A stretch of 64,000 nucleotides of DNA from Struthidea cinerea (GCA_013397865.1 VZTI01004402.1:298427-362426); one strand, 5' to 3'. Positions 34,401 to 48,110 are shown, counted from the stretch's first letter. Program-made: numbers and translations. The notes: generated from the letters alone by a model not told the origin.

Positions 34401-37400
34401 TCCCGACTTCCATCCTGCTGGCACGGCCTCAGAGGCTTCCAGAGGCAGGAGGGGGCCCAGGGCACTGTGTGTTTCTGTGAGGTTGCTGGTTCACCCCAAG
34501 GAAATAAACTGCTGTCTGATGTGAACTGGGCTTGATTTTTTGGCAGCTTCAAGAGAGAGAAATAGGATTAAAACTAAATGGAGGAATTCCTCTTTTCAGA
34601 AAGAAAAATGGAAGGGGAGGGAAAGGGTCCAGCTTGAAATTGAGCTTAATGTTGCTGCTCACTCTTGGAGTTGCTCAGAAGGCATCCAAAAACTAACTCG
34701 TGTGTTTTTGGAAGTACCCTGGCCCAGCACGGCGAGCTATAAAACGGGGGCCCAGAGCTGTGCTTTGTGGCTCCACAACCAACTCCTGCGTGTGATGGGG
34801 ACCAAATGACTCAGGCCAGCTTTTCAGAGGCAGTCAATAATTTTTGGGCTGTCTGGTTTGGGAGTTTCCAAATCCAAGCAGCTTCCACTGGCTTCTTTTG
34901 GTGGTTCAGGGTAGGGCAGAGCCTTAAACAAACAAACAACCACCACCCCCTGCTGCTGCTGCTCAGACGTCCCAGCTTAAGACACCCAAAGTTTGCAGTT
35001 CCCAAGTCCTTTTTCCACACTGGAAAATGTTGACTTTCATCTTTGTGTGTTTCTTCACCCATGAAATAACAATGTTACAACCAATTGCTTATACCTGATA
35101 GTTGATGTAATGATTAAAAAAAAGTTAGTTTCCTCAAAGGAAACAGTTGTGAAGCAAACTTTCTAAATGTGGTGCCAAGGCTTTCATGATGGGCCTGTCT
35201 CTACGGGAGGCGCAGATGCCGTGTAACTCTCGGTTTTGAACTAATTTAGGGCATTTCTTTTCAGGCTCCTGCGAGTCTTGTCCTCTCTGAACATGGGTGT
35301 TCCCATTCTCCAGTTTGTTTTTCACATCCGTGCGGTCATCTGGAGCAGCCCAGCTCCCGGGGAAGGCTCTGTGGAGAGCATTGAATTTGAGCAGTGCGGT
35401 GTTCATCCCCAGGAAACGGTGATTTGAGATCACTCCAAAGCAACAACCCCAGGAGGACACTGGCAAAGCTGCAGCTTTGGGGGTTTGAATGGCAGCTCTG
35501 GGCCCCAGGTCTCTGAAATGAGGCTGAAAGCTTTTAGATTCTCTTAAATGGGCATTTTTATTTGCATTTGCTGCTGTGATAAAGGCAGGGGCTGTTCATG
35601 TCTCCTCCTGCCTGAGGGCAGAGTGTTTGGTGCTGTAATTTTAGCTGTTCAGCATCTGCTCTGTTACACCCCTGCTCGAGAAGGGGACTCAGCACTAAAC
35701 TTTCCAGGTCTGTCTGCAGTTGATCTGCTTCAGTCCTACTGGCATTTTTCATGGGAATTTTACGACTTCTTTCTTGCAAGTTTGGTACACATTTTGTTTT
35801 CTTTGGAGCCAGTATTGACTCCTCGTGCCTTTCTTTTGGAAGCTCCAGTGATCAATGCCTTTGGTTGGGGGAACTCTTGCAGAGAAGAGTTCTGTCATCA
35901 TTTATGGGGGTACGGGAAAAACAGATGAAGAAGTGAAATATATGCCAAATATTATCCTCAGAACTGCTCTTATCTGATATCTACAGCTGTACTTGTTTAA
36001 TGTTAATATTATTTTGCTTAGCTGGACCTTTCTTTAGAGAAGTTTTTGTTAAAAAAGTGGAGGTCTCTGAAATCAGGCATCTTTGTTCAGCAACTAGAAT
36101 TATCTGTGTTGGTATCTGTGTGTATGATTCACTTTTACTGCATTGGGATTGGTTTTTAATACTCTGTGATTTCTAAAGTCACATTCTGCTGGAAGCCATC
36201 AGGAGGAAAAGAGCCGTTGTGGTTTCAGAAGTTGGATGCTCTCCACTGGTTGGCTGGATAAGATACAACACCTTATTTTTAATCTGGCCCTGCTCTGCCA
36301 CCCAGATTGGCACCTTGGGTAGGCTCTTGAAAAAAATAGGAATTCTTGGGTAGCATGAGCCAGCAGGACAGATTCTCCATTTGTGTCACTGTCACACGTG
36401 ATGTTTGTGCTGCCTGGTGCTCGGTCACCGTCTGCTCCTGAGCCTGGTAAGTCATCTGAGCAATTGGTCCAAGGCTCATTCATCAGCCATGGGCTATTTA
36501 TGCTTATTTTTGGATCTCCTTCATCTCAGTGCCTGCACCTAACGAAGGGAGTGTGGTATAGATGCCAAGGCAGGTAAATGAAATAAGTAAAACGAAAAGT
36601 TCTCATATCCCCCCAGTAACTTTTGTAACCAAACAAACTGATTTTGGAGACAGAGCACTTGGCCTTTTAAGGGAAATCTGTTGTTCAGGCTGGTAATTCA
36701 GGCTAACACTTAATCTTTGACTTCTGCAGCACTGTTATGGCCCAAGGCAAAGCATCCATCCCTTTTGCAAAAGAATTGTAATCCAAGCCCTGACCATTCA
36801 GGATGGTGATGATAAAACAGGAGCTATTAAAGCACTCACTGCATGAAGCCAGCAGTTACAACAACATTTTTAATAGGTGTAAAAGTGTCTAAAAATATTA
36901 CCTGCCTTCACAAATAAGTTTAAATCGGAATAAGGAGTAGAGTCTTTTAAACACATTGGCCAAAGATTCAAAAAACTTTTTTTTAAGTGAAAAGCTTAAA
37001 TAATTTCCCCAGAAAGCCAGTTTGTAACTTAAGCCTTCCCAGGGAATGATCCAACGTCCAGTCTAATCGTTTTATGTGACTATTTAATCTACTGTTTAAC
37101 AAACAAAAATACTTGCAGTACCATAGCAACTACTGCACAGATTGGTGCCCTTGGGACAGAGATCAGCTTCCTGTTCCAAAGCAAACCTGCCTACTCTGTA
37201 TTCTGAGATCTACTGCAGGGCAACCTTGTGGAATCATAAGGAAGACTTTCAAATGCAAGCTAAAATGGACTCATTTTTTTGGATGTGGATATTTCATTCA
37301 CTGGCCCAGAGATGCATAAGTATGCTCCTTACTTTGGGATAAATAGCCATCCATAATTCTTCAAGGCTTCAAGGACATGAAGGGTTCCAGTCTTTTTCCT

Positions 37401-37550
37401 GGATGTAGGTGTATTATAGCTAGCAATCACTTTGTAATTTGTGCATAAAACCTGTGTGTGCTAAGTGTCAGAGGAATGGTTTTATATTTATGGTAGTGAA
37501 CCTCTCCTACTCCGACTGTGGCTGAAAAGCTTTACGAAACTTTGCAGAAG

Positions 37551-37573
37551 CATTGGTTTTGATAAAACCAATG
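37551..37573. repeat. Perfect 10-bp hairpin
   Basis: CATTGGTTTT, loop GAT, then AAAACCAATG. The arms are exact reverse complements. Both arms contain a CCAAT/ATTGG motif, here in inverted orientation. Confidence 0.85.
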
Positions 37574-39339
37574 TCTAGACCCAACCTCTGTCATTTGGGT
37601 TGGAAGGGTTCTGATTCCCATTCTATCTTCTGGATGTTTATTCCACAGCTTCACTACTGCAGCTGAGGGTTTTCTGTCCCAGCCTTTCGTATGCTTTGCT
37701 CTGGTGCTGTTGGGTCTGCAGCATCTGGAGGAACCTACCCTGGACCACAGCACAGCTCAAAACCACAACTTAATTGTGATCCTATTTCAGTTACATTTGT
37801 GTCCCCTGGTGAACACGCCCTGGACCTGTGGCTGTCCCGGCAGAAAGCAACTGGGCTTTATTGTGGGGAGCATGGATTCATCTCTAGGCTGGAAATACTT
37901 CCAAGCCTTCCATAATGTGTTTCGCATCTAGAGCTGGTCAGGATTTTCCCAACAGACCTGATTTGTGTCAGAAAACACCGACTCTGTGAGATCTTTGCTG
38001 TTGTTGTGAGACATGTGTCAAAACTGCTGGCAGAAGCCAGAGAGGCAGGGGTGATGCTGGTGACCAGCTCCAGGGCTCCTGGTGGGCTCCGTGGCTGCCT
38101 GGGAAGGGTGGGAAGGGATCAAACCGGGGTGAGCTGGGACACTGGAAGGTGCTCATCAGCGGAATGCCCCGCTCATCAGCTGCCCCCAAGCTGGAGGACA
38201 TCCCAATGGATACATCCTTGTCTTGGAAACTCTGCAGTGTGGTATTTCCTTTTCTCCTCTTGCCCAACCAGCCAAATATTGGCAATTTGGAATTGTCTTT
38301 GAAGCACAAATCCCTCTCTGGTCTTGTTTGCAAGGGAGGTCTGGCTGGGACAGAAGAGCTGGTTACTGTCCCTGTGTGTTATACAGAGCATGGGGCTGTT
38401 CTTGGGATGTTTCCCATTCTCTGCTTGGGTGCCTGAATCCTTTCATGGCATTACAGCCTGGTTTGCAGACAGGAAAGAAGGGAGATATTTTGGGATTTGT
38501 TAATGCTCCCAGGAATGTGTGTGCCATAAAAGTTTTTGGGTAGTGACGGTGTGACTATATAGTAAATATTTGTCTGTTCCCTTCCCCCCCAACCCCTTTT
38601 CTGCTTTTCTTTTTTCCTCCTGTTATTCTGTGAACTTTCATTTCTGCTGTCTGCTCTTTTGCATTAACAGCACCAACAAAAGCTGCTATTATGTTTGCCT
38701 AAGAGAAATAATTTATCATATATGTGTGTGTAAAGTTTGAGAACCTTTCTGGTTCAAAAGCATAAATAAAACGTTGAGCTACCACGATCCTAAAGCAAAT
38801 TACTGTACTTCATCTAAAAAGAATCTGTCCCACATTGCAGGATCTCTGGGCACTCTGTGTAAAATGATACCCCTAAGAAGTAGAACTTATTAATGAAAGT
38901 TTTGACAGAGAAGATTTCACTTTGAAAATAATGTTCCCCAAAGCTTTTATAATAATTAGGTTTGAAACAAGGCTGTGCAGAAGCAATAATTTCCAGGGTG
39001 AGTGATCAGATATAACTTTCTTCTGACTATCTTTTCTTTTTTTCCCCTCTTCCCTTAAAATCGCCCCTCACAACTGGACCTGCCACAGATTTAATACTGG
39101 AAAGCCCCAGTATGGTTTAACAAAGATAAAAAACAAGAAGGAATAAGCAGAAGGACACTTCCTCCAAGCTTTCTTGGAGTTCTCCTTTTCAAACTATCCT
39201 TGGTCTTGAAACAATTTGAAATCAAATTTGTACTTTCCATTGCAACCCCAATAAACTGAGCTCAGGGCCTTTCTCAATGAGCTCTGTCTTCCCCTTCTGT
39301 CCAGTCTGTGCTTTTGTTCTGCACATAACTCGTTAATAC

Positions 39340-39420
39340 CTGAATCACATCAATGCCCTGCCTTGCCACTTTAATTACTGTAATTTATTCTCAAAAGCTT
39401 TAATTACATACTTTTGGACT
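39340..39420. promoter_or_regulatory. Candidate enhancer core with repeated TTAATTA sites
   Basis: Two TTTAATTAC words, starting at about 39370 and 39399, lie 29 bp apart. TAATTTATT lies between them. TTAATTA is a typical homeodomain (Q50 class) binding word. There is no repeat signature. This is an inference from motifs only. Confidence 0.25.
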
Positions 39421-40266
39421 GTGCTTGTGTGTTGTACTGAGAGTCGTATCTGGATTATTTACTCGGAGCTGTGAGTCGATGTTTTCCCGTTTATCCCTCA
39501 GGACATGAGGGGAAAGGTTACTTTTAGTGCTGTCCTGTGGGGTTTCAGGGGACAGCAGGGCCCATCTGTCTCCTGCTACAGCAGAACTGCAGGTGAAGCT
39601 TGCAAGGCACCATGAAAGCTCATGGGGTCAAGCAAAGGAAATCTTGAAGCAGTGGAGATCTGGGTTAGATCCCCTGGCCTCGGATTTGGGATTGTGTCTG
39701 TGGCAGGAGAGCGGTTGTACCAGGTGTGCAGCAGTTCACGTACCTCAGGTTAAAACCGCTGGGAGAGTTCACAAGCTGTTTTTCTCTTATGCATTCGTTG
39801 GAAATAACTGTTCTTGCTCACGCTGATTGAGGGGATGTGGCTGTTCATGTCACTTGGAGATTCTAGAGGAAATACCCTTAGAAATCTAATGATTGGTACA
39901 GGTAACTTTGCTCAGGCTTCGGCAAATCAGTTTAGGGTCATTAAAAGCATTGTTCTAGCAGGGAGAAGGAGCTGCTTGTCCCCTCCCAAATTTAGATGAT
40001 ATCCACATGCAGATATTTAACTCGAAATTGCTTTGATAGTCTGGTACTTCAACTAGTGCAGATCCCATGTAGAAATGCTTATTTTGGGTTGCATTAGGAG
40101 TAGGGATAGGTATGTGCCCTGCTCACTGTGACTTGATGAGTGCCAGGCCATCAGTGAAGCAGGCTGCTGCCATTCTGTGCCCTCTCTGCATGTTGTGACA
40201 CAAAGGACAATCTGTTGGCTAAACAACCCTGGGTGTGCTAAGAAATAGTTCACCTGACTTAGGTCA

Positions 40267-40452
40267 GTCACAGAATCCCAGAATGGTTTGGGTTGGAAGG
40301 GACCTTAAAGCTCATCTTGTTCTACCGCCTGCCATGGGCAGGGACACCTTCCACTAGACCAGGTTGCTCCAAGCCCCGTCCAACCTGGCCTTGGACACTT
40401 CCAGGGATGGGGCAGCCACAGCTGCTCTGGGCACCCTGTGCCAGGGTCTCAG
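40267..40452 (-). mobile_element. CR1 LINE 3' end, 5'-truncated, minus strand
   Basis: TCACAGAATCCCAGAATGGTTTGGGTTGGAAGGGACCTTAAAG is the reverse complement of the bird CR1 3' end. It continues through CTGCCATGGGCAGGGACACC, TTCCACTAGACCAGGTTGC, CCAAGCCCCGTCCAACCTGG and GGGCACCCTGTGCCAGGG, then stops. About 185 bp are kept. It is inverted relative to the copy at 13478. Confidence 0.95.
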
Positions 40453-43270
40453 GTACCTCTGAGTACCCTCTTTTCCCATTTCCTGTCTGGACCCTCAGTC
40501 AATTCTTGGCCAGAATTGCAATGGGGGCATGCACAGTGTCTGCATCCTCACAGTCTGCACATCTGCTTTAAATTTTGGTGAGTACCAGCGTTTTTAGAGA
40601 TAATCCCAGCACTGACATAGCTGGATGCTGCCCTGCTGGAGAGGTGCCCGTGGGATTTGGCAGCAACACCTGGAAAAGAGCTGAGTGTTGTGCCCTTGCA
40701 GCACCATGAAGAAAAAGCTCTGCAGGGGTGGTGTTGCAGTGATGCAGTTTTGCGCTTTCCAGGTGAATTCATTGTGGATTCACTGAAGGCCATCTCGTTT
40801 TTAAAATGGTTTGCTGGCATAGGCCCTTGACATTGGGATTTATCCTATACCTTGATATGGAGTAGCATTATCTTAATTGTTCTTGGCATGGTGCAGGACA
40901 GATCCAGCCTTTCAGGCTTTGGGTGGGAGGAGTGAGAGCCTCTGGGGAGCACAGGGGTGTTTTTCTGTTGTCTGGCTGCTTGATTTAATTGCTGGGAGTT
41001 CGGCTGCCTGAGCGGCCGAGTTTTAGTGCATGATTTGTGTTTTGAGGTTCGTCAGGAGGCCTAGATCCTTGAACCAGCATGCTTTTTGCTTTTTCTTTTT
41101 CATCTTAATTTTGAATAAATAAAACTAAATTATAGTGACAATTTCTGGGATTTTATCACTCTCCAAGCTTCTCCAAATACTGGGCCTGCTCAGATCCCAG
41201 GCAGCCAGGTGAGGAACATCTGTCTATCACATAACATCTGTCTATGAGTAAGACAGATAAATTAAGAGGCTTTTTTATTGGTCTGCCAAAGCTGTTGGTC
41301 TTAGAGTTGGGAATGGAAACTGAGACCTTTGCTGTGCTCCTCAGACCACCCTTCCAACCACATGCTTATGTTTCAGTGCTCAGGTTCTTCTCAAACACGT
41401 GCAATTAGTGATCTGTGCTGCTCATGCTATCAGGCATCTCCATTAAATTTATTATCCTGCAAAAGATCTAAGCTTTTGCATAGTTATACCCTGGCTGTGT
41501 TCCTTTGTGAATTATTTACGGTAGTATTTTTGGTCTTCAGTCATCCAGTTTTGGCTAAAACTCTTCTTCCTCCAGTTTCCTGCCATTTATCCTTCATGCT
41601 TGAAGCCAAACTTTCAGATGGTCCGATTACCACATTTCAGATGTTGTTGTTCACCCCTACCTTAGAAGGAGCAGCTTTATCCAGCAGACATTGCTGAAGC
41701 TGTAGGTAGCAGATGAACATTTTTTCCTTCTTAAAAAGGATGGTGTCAGAAGCTTTGTTCTGAAAACAAGAAATTAAAAGTCTCTGCTTTTAATAAGCCA
41801 TGGTCATTTTGTAACATAGGGAGGGGACTTGGTTTTTAACAACTGTGTTTTTGCCATTGATTTTGTTTGCTGCCATTTGAGTTTCTCAGTTGGACAATGA
41901 AAAATATTGCTATTTTAGCCAGATCTTACAGCAGGCACTGCTTTCCACTTCCATGAAGGGAAGTTACGTGTGGGAAGGTTGCAAGGGATCAGATATTGTC
42001 TTTATTTACGTTGTTTTCTTTTCAGTTCTCATGCTCCAGGACAGTCCTGTGATCTTTGCTTTGTCAAGCAAATATTGCTGATTTTTAAAAACCCAGGAGA
42101 ACATGTCACCAGGAGTTACAGCTTTGGATTTCAGAACAACAGTGAAAGCTCACCTGTGGAAAACTTATGATTGAAGACAAACTTTACTATATTCCCTCTA
42201 ATTCTAACAGCGACTGCAAAAGTGCTGGAGGCATAAAAGGTTCATGCATTGCCTGTAGTGGCTTTATAGCCAGTGTAGCTGCAGAAAATAACCTGGTTTC
42301 TTACTGAAGGTGAAGAGGGAGAGAATTAACTCTTCTGATACCTGCAAGATGCTTTGTGAGTGCGAAAGTTGGTCCTTGCTAATGGAGATTTTTTGAGCAT
42401 TTTCGACTCTAAATGCAGGTATTATGTAGGCAGGATAAGAGTAAGTGGGTGATAATGTTTCAGTAAGAAAAAAGGAATTACTTTGAAGAGGCTGTGGCAG
42501 AAGGGCAGCAGCAGAAGATATCCGTGTGTGTGTGCCTGCCTTCCTTCACTCTTGCCCAATCCCATACAAATTAAACCCATTTAATCTTCCTTGCTCCATT
42601 TTACAAGCTGTGCATGGGTTCACATATTAACTCTAGTTTGTCTTAGCTGCAACAGCATTACAGATGATGGATGGACTGTCGTGCATGTCCTTGTTCATTT
42701 AATAGAGATGGGAAAATTCTTCCTGCGGGCAGGTTCTCATTTTTCTTTCTGCTTTCTCCATTGCTGTTTGGTTGACAAGAAGATCTTTGTTCTGTAGGAG
42801 TTTATCTGCTCCTGCTGTTTGTTCTGCACCTGGAGTCAAGATATTGATTTGTAGCGCTGTGTAATCCCATCCAGAGCAATCCACTGGGACAGCTTGAGCA
42901 GCGTGGGGATGCTCCAGGTGGGAAGGATGCAGAAGGGGGAGGGTTTTTAAAACAGGAGAATCCTCTCCTGCAAACACCCTGCAAAACAGAAATGTGAGGA
43001 CAGCCCCATGGCATCAGTCCTGTGGGTTTGAGTCCTGAGATCTTCTTCAGCAGTGCCTATAATAATCGTAAAGGGTCAGTTTTTGGAAAATTTTTGACAA
43101 TCTCTAAATACCCAGTGTGGTCCCGAGTTTCTCTTTGGAGCATGGCTTTGCCTTGAACTATCCTTCTGAGGATAGCTCTTCTCCCCTCCCCTCCCCCTGC
43201 TTATCACCTTATCTCTTTCCTGCTAAACTGTAGGGCTTGGTTAAAATAACAGTGGAGTTTTTAAGGGAGC

Positions 43271-43293
43271 CACAACAACAACAACAGCAACAA
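43271..43293. repeat. ACA-rich microsatellite
   Basis: CACAACAACAACAACAGCAAC, about seven units of AAC with one G interruption. Confidence 0.8.
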
Positions 43294-46200
43294 AATCTCT
43301 TCAGTGAAGTGGCTACAGGTCCCTGATTGCTTCCATCCCGTTTTGCCTCGGGGCTGTTATTTTTGCTTTCTTGGGTTAGATGCTTTACGGATATTAGCAT
43401 CCCCTTTCATCTTGGAGACTTGAATATTTTGGTACCAAACTGTGCTAAACTTGCCTTCATATGAGAAGAAATTTTTCTTGGCCAATGACCAGGGAAATCT
43501 GGCTCAGTTGCCTTTTGTAATATCTGCAGGTTAACTTCCAGTTTGCTTTATCTTCCTCAGTTTTATTGCCATAGGTGTCAGCTGCAAACTTGTTCATGGT
43601 TGAGTTTATACCAGCGATACACCCAAAAAAGGAAGAGGCTTTTTCAACCTTGACCTGCAATAATCCAACTAACCAAATGTGTGGAGAGAAGTTCTGCCCT
43701 TAAAACGAGACACTCGAAACTTTCAAGGTCAGAGGAATACAAACTGTTGTGCATTTTTTTGCTGCTTTAGCAGAAACAGCTCGGTGGACCTCTAGTGGTC
43801 TAAGGATCTGACTTTTAGCCACAGTTTTTATCTGGAATGTAACTTCAACACATTTCAGAAGTTCTAAGTTTGTAAACCTGGTCTCTATATGTAGAACTGC
43901 TTTACTGAAAACCTGCTGGGTTCTGCTTTGGCATTTTAATGTCAAAAGCTGAGCAAAATTTGAAAATCTAACTAAGAAACCCTTGCCCAGCAAAAGGGGG
44001 AAAATAGTCCACCCAGTCAAAAGAAAATGCAGATACAGAGGAAGAGTCTAAGGTCAGATTTCACCCCAAATTTAGGCCCTGTGTTCTCAAAAAAACTTCA
44101 TGCAACATTTCTCTCAGACTTGGACTTCATATAACTTTTTTTTCTCTGAAAAATGTTCTACCAAGAGAAATGTTTTTCCTCCACCAAGACGTGTGTGTGT
44201 AACACAGAATGTGGTATCCTTTACATCCCCAGCACTTCCACATTTTCCCAGCACATCAAGAACCAGATCAGTGAGACAGGCTGGGAATTGTCACCCAGAA
44301 CACATGAGGGAAGAGGGTTCTGGAACCATGCAGTGTGAAAAACGTGGAAAGGGGAATGAGTCTCAAATTCTCCATTTTAATAATGTGGTTGGATCCAAAT
44401 TATTGCTTGAAGTGTTGATTTCAGTTGTCAGATGAATGTTCTCTCTGCTAGGAGGCAGTTTTTGAACCCAGCCGTGGTGTGCAGGATGCAGAGGCTGCAC
44501 ATCCCACCTGGCCCCCTGCTCCCTGCTCTAATACAGACCTGATGCTGTGGAGACACCAGGGAAAAGGGGAACCAATCCCAGTTTATGGTGTGCTGTCCCA
44601 AACAGTTCATAAACCAGTGCTAGTTTCTTTAAATTGCAAGCTAGTCCTCACAAAAGAGCACTGTGTGACCACTCAGTTGTTTGTATTCTTCCCTGCATTT
44701 GGTTGTCTGCTTCTCTGAAACCATATTTTATTGCAGCAGTAACTACAGAATACTCAGAGCATGAGAAATTAGATACCTGAAAGGACGAATGTGGGTTTTT
44801 TATATGTGATTAGGCTGTGATGATCCCCACAACAGACTGGAAGGGGGAAAATTCAGGTCAGCCTGTGCTTATCCAGCTGCAGCAGATAGAGAAAATGTAG
44901 CAGAAAGACAGACTGGCTGCCCCATTCCTAACGTGCAGTCATGGCAGAGGAGAGGACTGTGAAACTGGCCCGAGACCATCGTTTCATTTGGGAATGTGTT
45001 CATAATAGTTACTGTAATTTTTCATAGACCTGATCATGAATTTTCCAGCAGTTCTCTAAAATGAAGCTGCTGTTGGAAATAAAGGTGCAAGTTGTTCAAT
45101 GTCAAGGCATGCTTCAGAGTATTTGGAAGCAGCACTTGCATTCAGGTTGCCACTGCTGTTCCTTACAGGTACCCGTTGCTCCACAGAAAATCTTATTTAA
45201 ATGCAAATGGGCTAGCAAGGCTGAAGCCACAGCATCAGGATTTCTTGCACCTTTATTAACATCATAAAAGTGTTTGTGGGCTTTTTTTTTTCCTTCCTAA
45301 TTTCTAATTTTCTGGTGGACTGGATAGGTTATTTTTTTTCAATCACTTGGAGTTGATGGGAGGTGCTTGAAACAAAGGTGATGGACCAGCCTCCCTGGTG
45401 TCCATGGCTGTGTGTGCAGTTCTTACCTTGCAGTGCTCTTTGGGCTCAGCTCTTGGGATAAGGGGAATGAAGCAAAGTGATGCTGCCTGAGGATCAGTTC
45501 AAGCAATCCCTGTGCACAGAGCCCCAGATTTCAGATTTTTCTGATGTTTATTGTCATTTGTCTTGCTCTTGAATTTTGCATCGCCATTAGAAGAGTTCAC
45601 CTTCACCTTTAGAGACACTGGCTTGGTTCTTTTCATCCTGAAGTGCCTGAGTTCCCTGTGTAGCTGTGGCCACTGCTTTTGGAGATGGAGTTTGGATCTC
45701 AGCCCATTTCTGCTGACTAATTCAGTGTTTGTGATGTGAGGAGGCCACAATTAGTAGGTGAGAGATTGATGTTGGCACGCAGAAGATGAGAGAAGGCAGT
45801 GGAAGGATAGGATGCCACTCAGCAAAGTCTGAAATGGAAGACAAAGATCTGGTGTGCAAGTTGGGGTCCCTTCCAGCAGGAAAGTGGGCCTTTGTCTTGT
45901 GGGACAATGTTAGGGCACAAAGCCATCCTATATGCTTGGAGTGGGGAGCTTAACAAGTGAGCTCATTCCTACTGAAACTCTAGCACTCTGAGCATATTAC
46001 TGCTATGGATTAATGCAATTTATTTCTGTCACTGACTGATTCATAGGGTGTTCTCCTGCAATTTGCAAAAGCACCTCGTGAATCATTTAAGCAGGAATTA
46101 TAAAATTAAATGCATCTTTCCTCTTCTGACGCTAGTCCTTGGAGCCAGGCTATCTGGGGGAGGTGTGAGGGAAGGCTGTGTGACTGTGTGCAAAGAGTCA

Positions 46201-47689
46201 TGTCAGCAGTTTCTCCTCTCTGCTTCTCTCAGATCAGAGCTTGGGGGATATTGGGGTGTTAAGGAACCCTCTTGCTCCGCTTCACGTGCTGCACAGAGTG
46301 TTGACTCTCACTCCACAACTTTGCATGGGTTTGGTGGATCAAGTGCTACATCCATTTTGTGTGACCATCTCTGTTTTGTGCTTAAGACCCACTTACAGTG
46401 CTCTCCTGGCAGATTTCAGGCTGCCTGCAGCCAAATTTCCCAGCTAGGCACCAGCTTTGTACCATGGGTTTGGTGTCTGGCTTTAGCAGATAACCCTGAG
46501 CATGGACACCTCCTTTGGCAGGCCATGGACACGGGCTGTGGCCAGCTCAGCCCGCCCAGACCACCCAGCCTACAGATGGACAGCTGTTATCTGCTCCTCC
46601 CATGTGTCTCCCAACCTCCCTGTGATTGCCATCACACCGTGGTGCTGAGAACAGGTAACTGCTCCTCCAGAAGCTGTTCTCCCTCCTTCACCTCTGGAGT
46701 CAGTATTTTAGGAATTACTGGTTTATTCTTCCTTCCTGCCCCTCCATCTTGCCTCCTTTTGTGGGCCAGCGCTTGACTCTGTCTGTGCCCCAAAGTACTT
46801 CAGTCAGCTGGTATTTTTCCCTTTGTTACCACCCTGACTCTTTGGAGTGGGGCTCTGGGGCTGGGTTTGGGGATGTGCTGAGCATCCCCCACTACTGCTG
46901 GCCATACACATGGGATCATCTCAGCCCTAAAGAGCACTTCCACAGTCTGTGTGTTTAGAGAGCAGCGAGCTGGATATTTAATTGAATAAACTGAGACCTA
47001 AAAGGATGGCACCTTCTAGCAGGTGGACCAGTGAACACTGCAAGCTGTCGGAGAGCCAGAACACTTCTACAATATGGTATCAAAAATAGTGTCTGAGATA
47101 ATTTGATCCATTAGCCAGAAACACTGAATCTGTTTTACCCATAGTGTACCTTTTCCAAAGGGGCTTAGGAAGTGAAAAAATCAGGTGTTGTTTCATTAGA
47201 GTGTTCCTGAATTTGCAGGGTTTTCTCTTTTTTCTCTTTAAATGACTATGCTGTTGCTTTAAACCCCCAGAATATTGTAAACATATTGCAAGCATATGCT
47301 TTCCACACAGAAAACCACAAAACAATAAACCTAATGTTGAAAACCACATTAAAACAAGGGAAAATCACTTCACTAATGTTTTGTTTCATACAATTTTTTA
47401 AGACTTGGAATGGAGTTGAGTCCATGCTCTTGGCTGCTAATCAAAGAGCCAGCATGCTTCACATAGGAAAAATGTAAACTTTGGAGGGCCAAGGATTTTA
47501 CTTTCAATGCCCCTTTCAGACAGTGGTTTTTATGGGTTAACAAATGTTAGCCAATACTTCTCTGACAGAGACAATCAGTACTTGGGTATCTGAGAGTAGC
47601 CGAGTTCCCTTTGGGGGACCTGGAATCACTTAGTTCTTGTTAGCCCAGTGATTAGAGCTGTTGAGTTTTCAGTGTGTCACCATTTTTGT

Positions 47690-48110
47690 AACCTGCTAAG
47701 GAAATAAACAATATTTACAAAGGGAAATAAATTAATGTGGATTCCTCAGTTAATTGCATTCATGTCTTCCTAAATCAAGATGCTTTATTTGGATTTGCTG
47801 GAGGGCTACAATTCTTGTCAAAGGCTGATTGATTTGGACTTTTCTGTGCCTTCATCTGGATCTGATTCCCTCTTGTAAAGTAGACTAACAACAGAAACAT
47901 CTGATAAAAGGCCTGTTCACTTGGAGCCCTTTACAGCTGTAATTGCAAATTATCAGCCTGAATTAAGATAGGGGAAAATTATTAGTAAAAAGGTACTTGG
48001 CTCAATAAGTTCCATACATCGTGATTTTAGCTAAGAGTCTTCTGGCTGCTTTCACATTACATCCTCTGATTATTCAGAAGCATGCCTGTTGGTCTCAAAC
48101 TCAATTAGAT
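47690..48110. promoter_or_regulatory. Candidate conserved enhancer, homeodomain- and E-box-rich
   Basis: CpG-poor sequence with many transcription-factor words packed together: TTAATTGCATT, TTGATTTGG, CTGATAAAAGG, ACAGCTGTAATTGC (an E-box CAGCTG next to TAATTG), CAAATTATCAG and TGAATTAAGATAGG. No repeat signature and no coding potential. Composition of this sort is common in deeply conserved vertebrate non-coding elements. Conservation itself cannot be seen from one sequence. Confidence 0.3.

Larger units (their letters stand above)
28646..40266 (+). other. Downstream intron, central segment
   Basis: About 11.6 kb of unique intron without exon, RNA gene or recognised interspersed repeat. It includes a G-rich 18-20 bp tandem duplication at 31417-31454, a TG run near 32547, a hairpin at 37551-37573, and AT-rich blocks at 31230-31340, 32740-32920, 36690-37110 and 38640-39420 that could be regulatory. 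Confidence 0.5.

Noticed and set aside
37550..37760. CR1-like GGGTTGGAAGG near 37597
   Set aside because: Only an 11-base word matches. The sequence on both sides does not follow the CR1 3' end.
43181..43199. C-rich run as a minus-strand G-quadruplex
   Set aside because: Only three runs of four or more C are close together, so the fourth tract required is missing.
46048..46776. 242-codon open frame on the + strand
   Set aside because: It starts with GTG, not ATG. It is Ser/Cys/Leu-rich without any recognised domain, and no splice or promoter context supports it. Treated as a chance frame.
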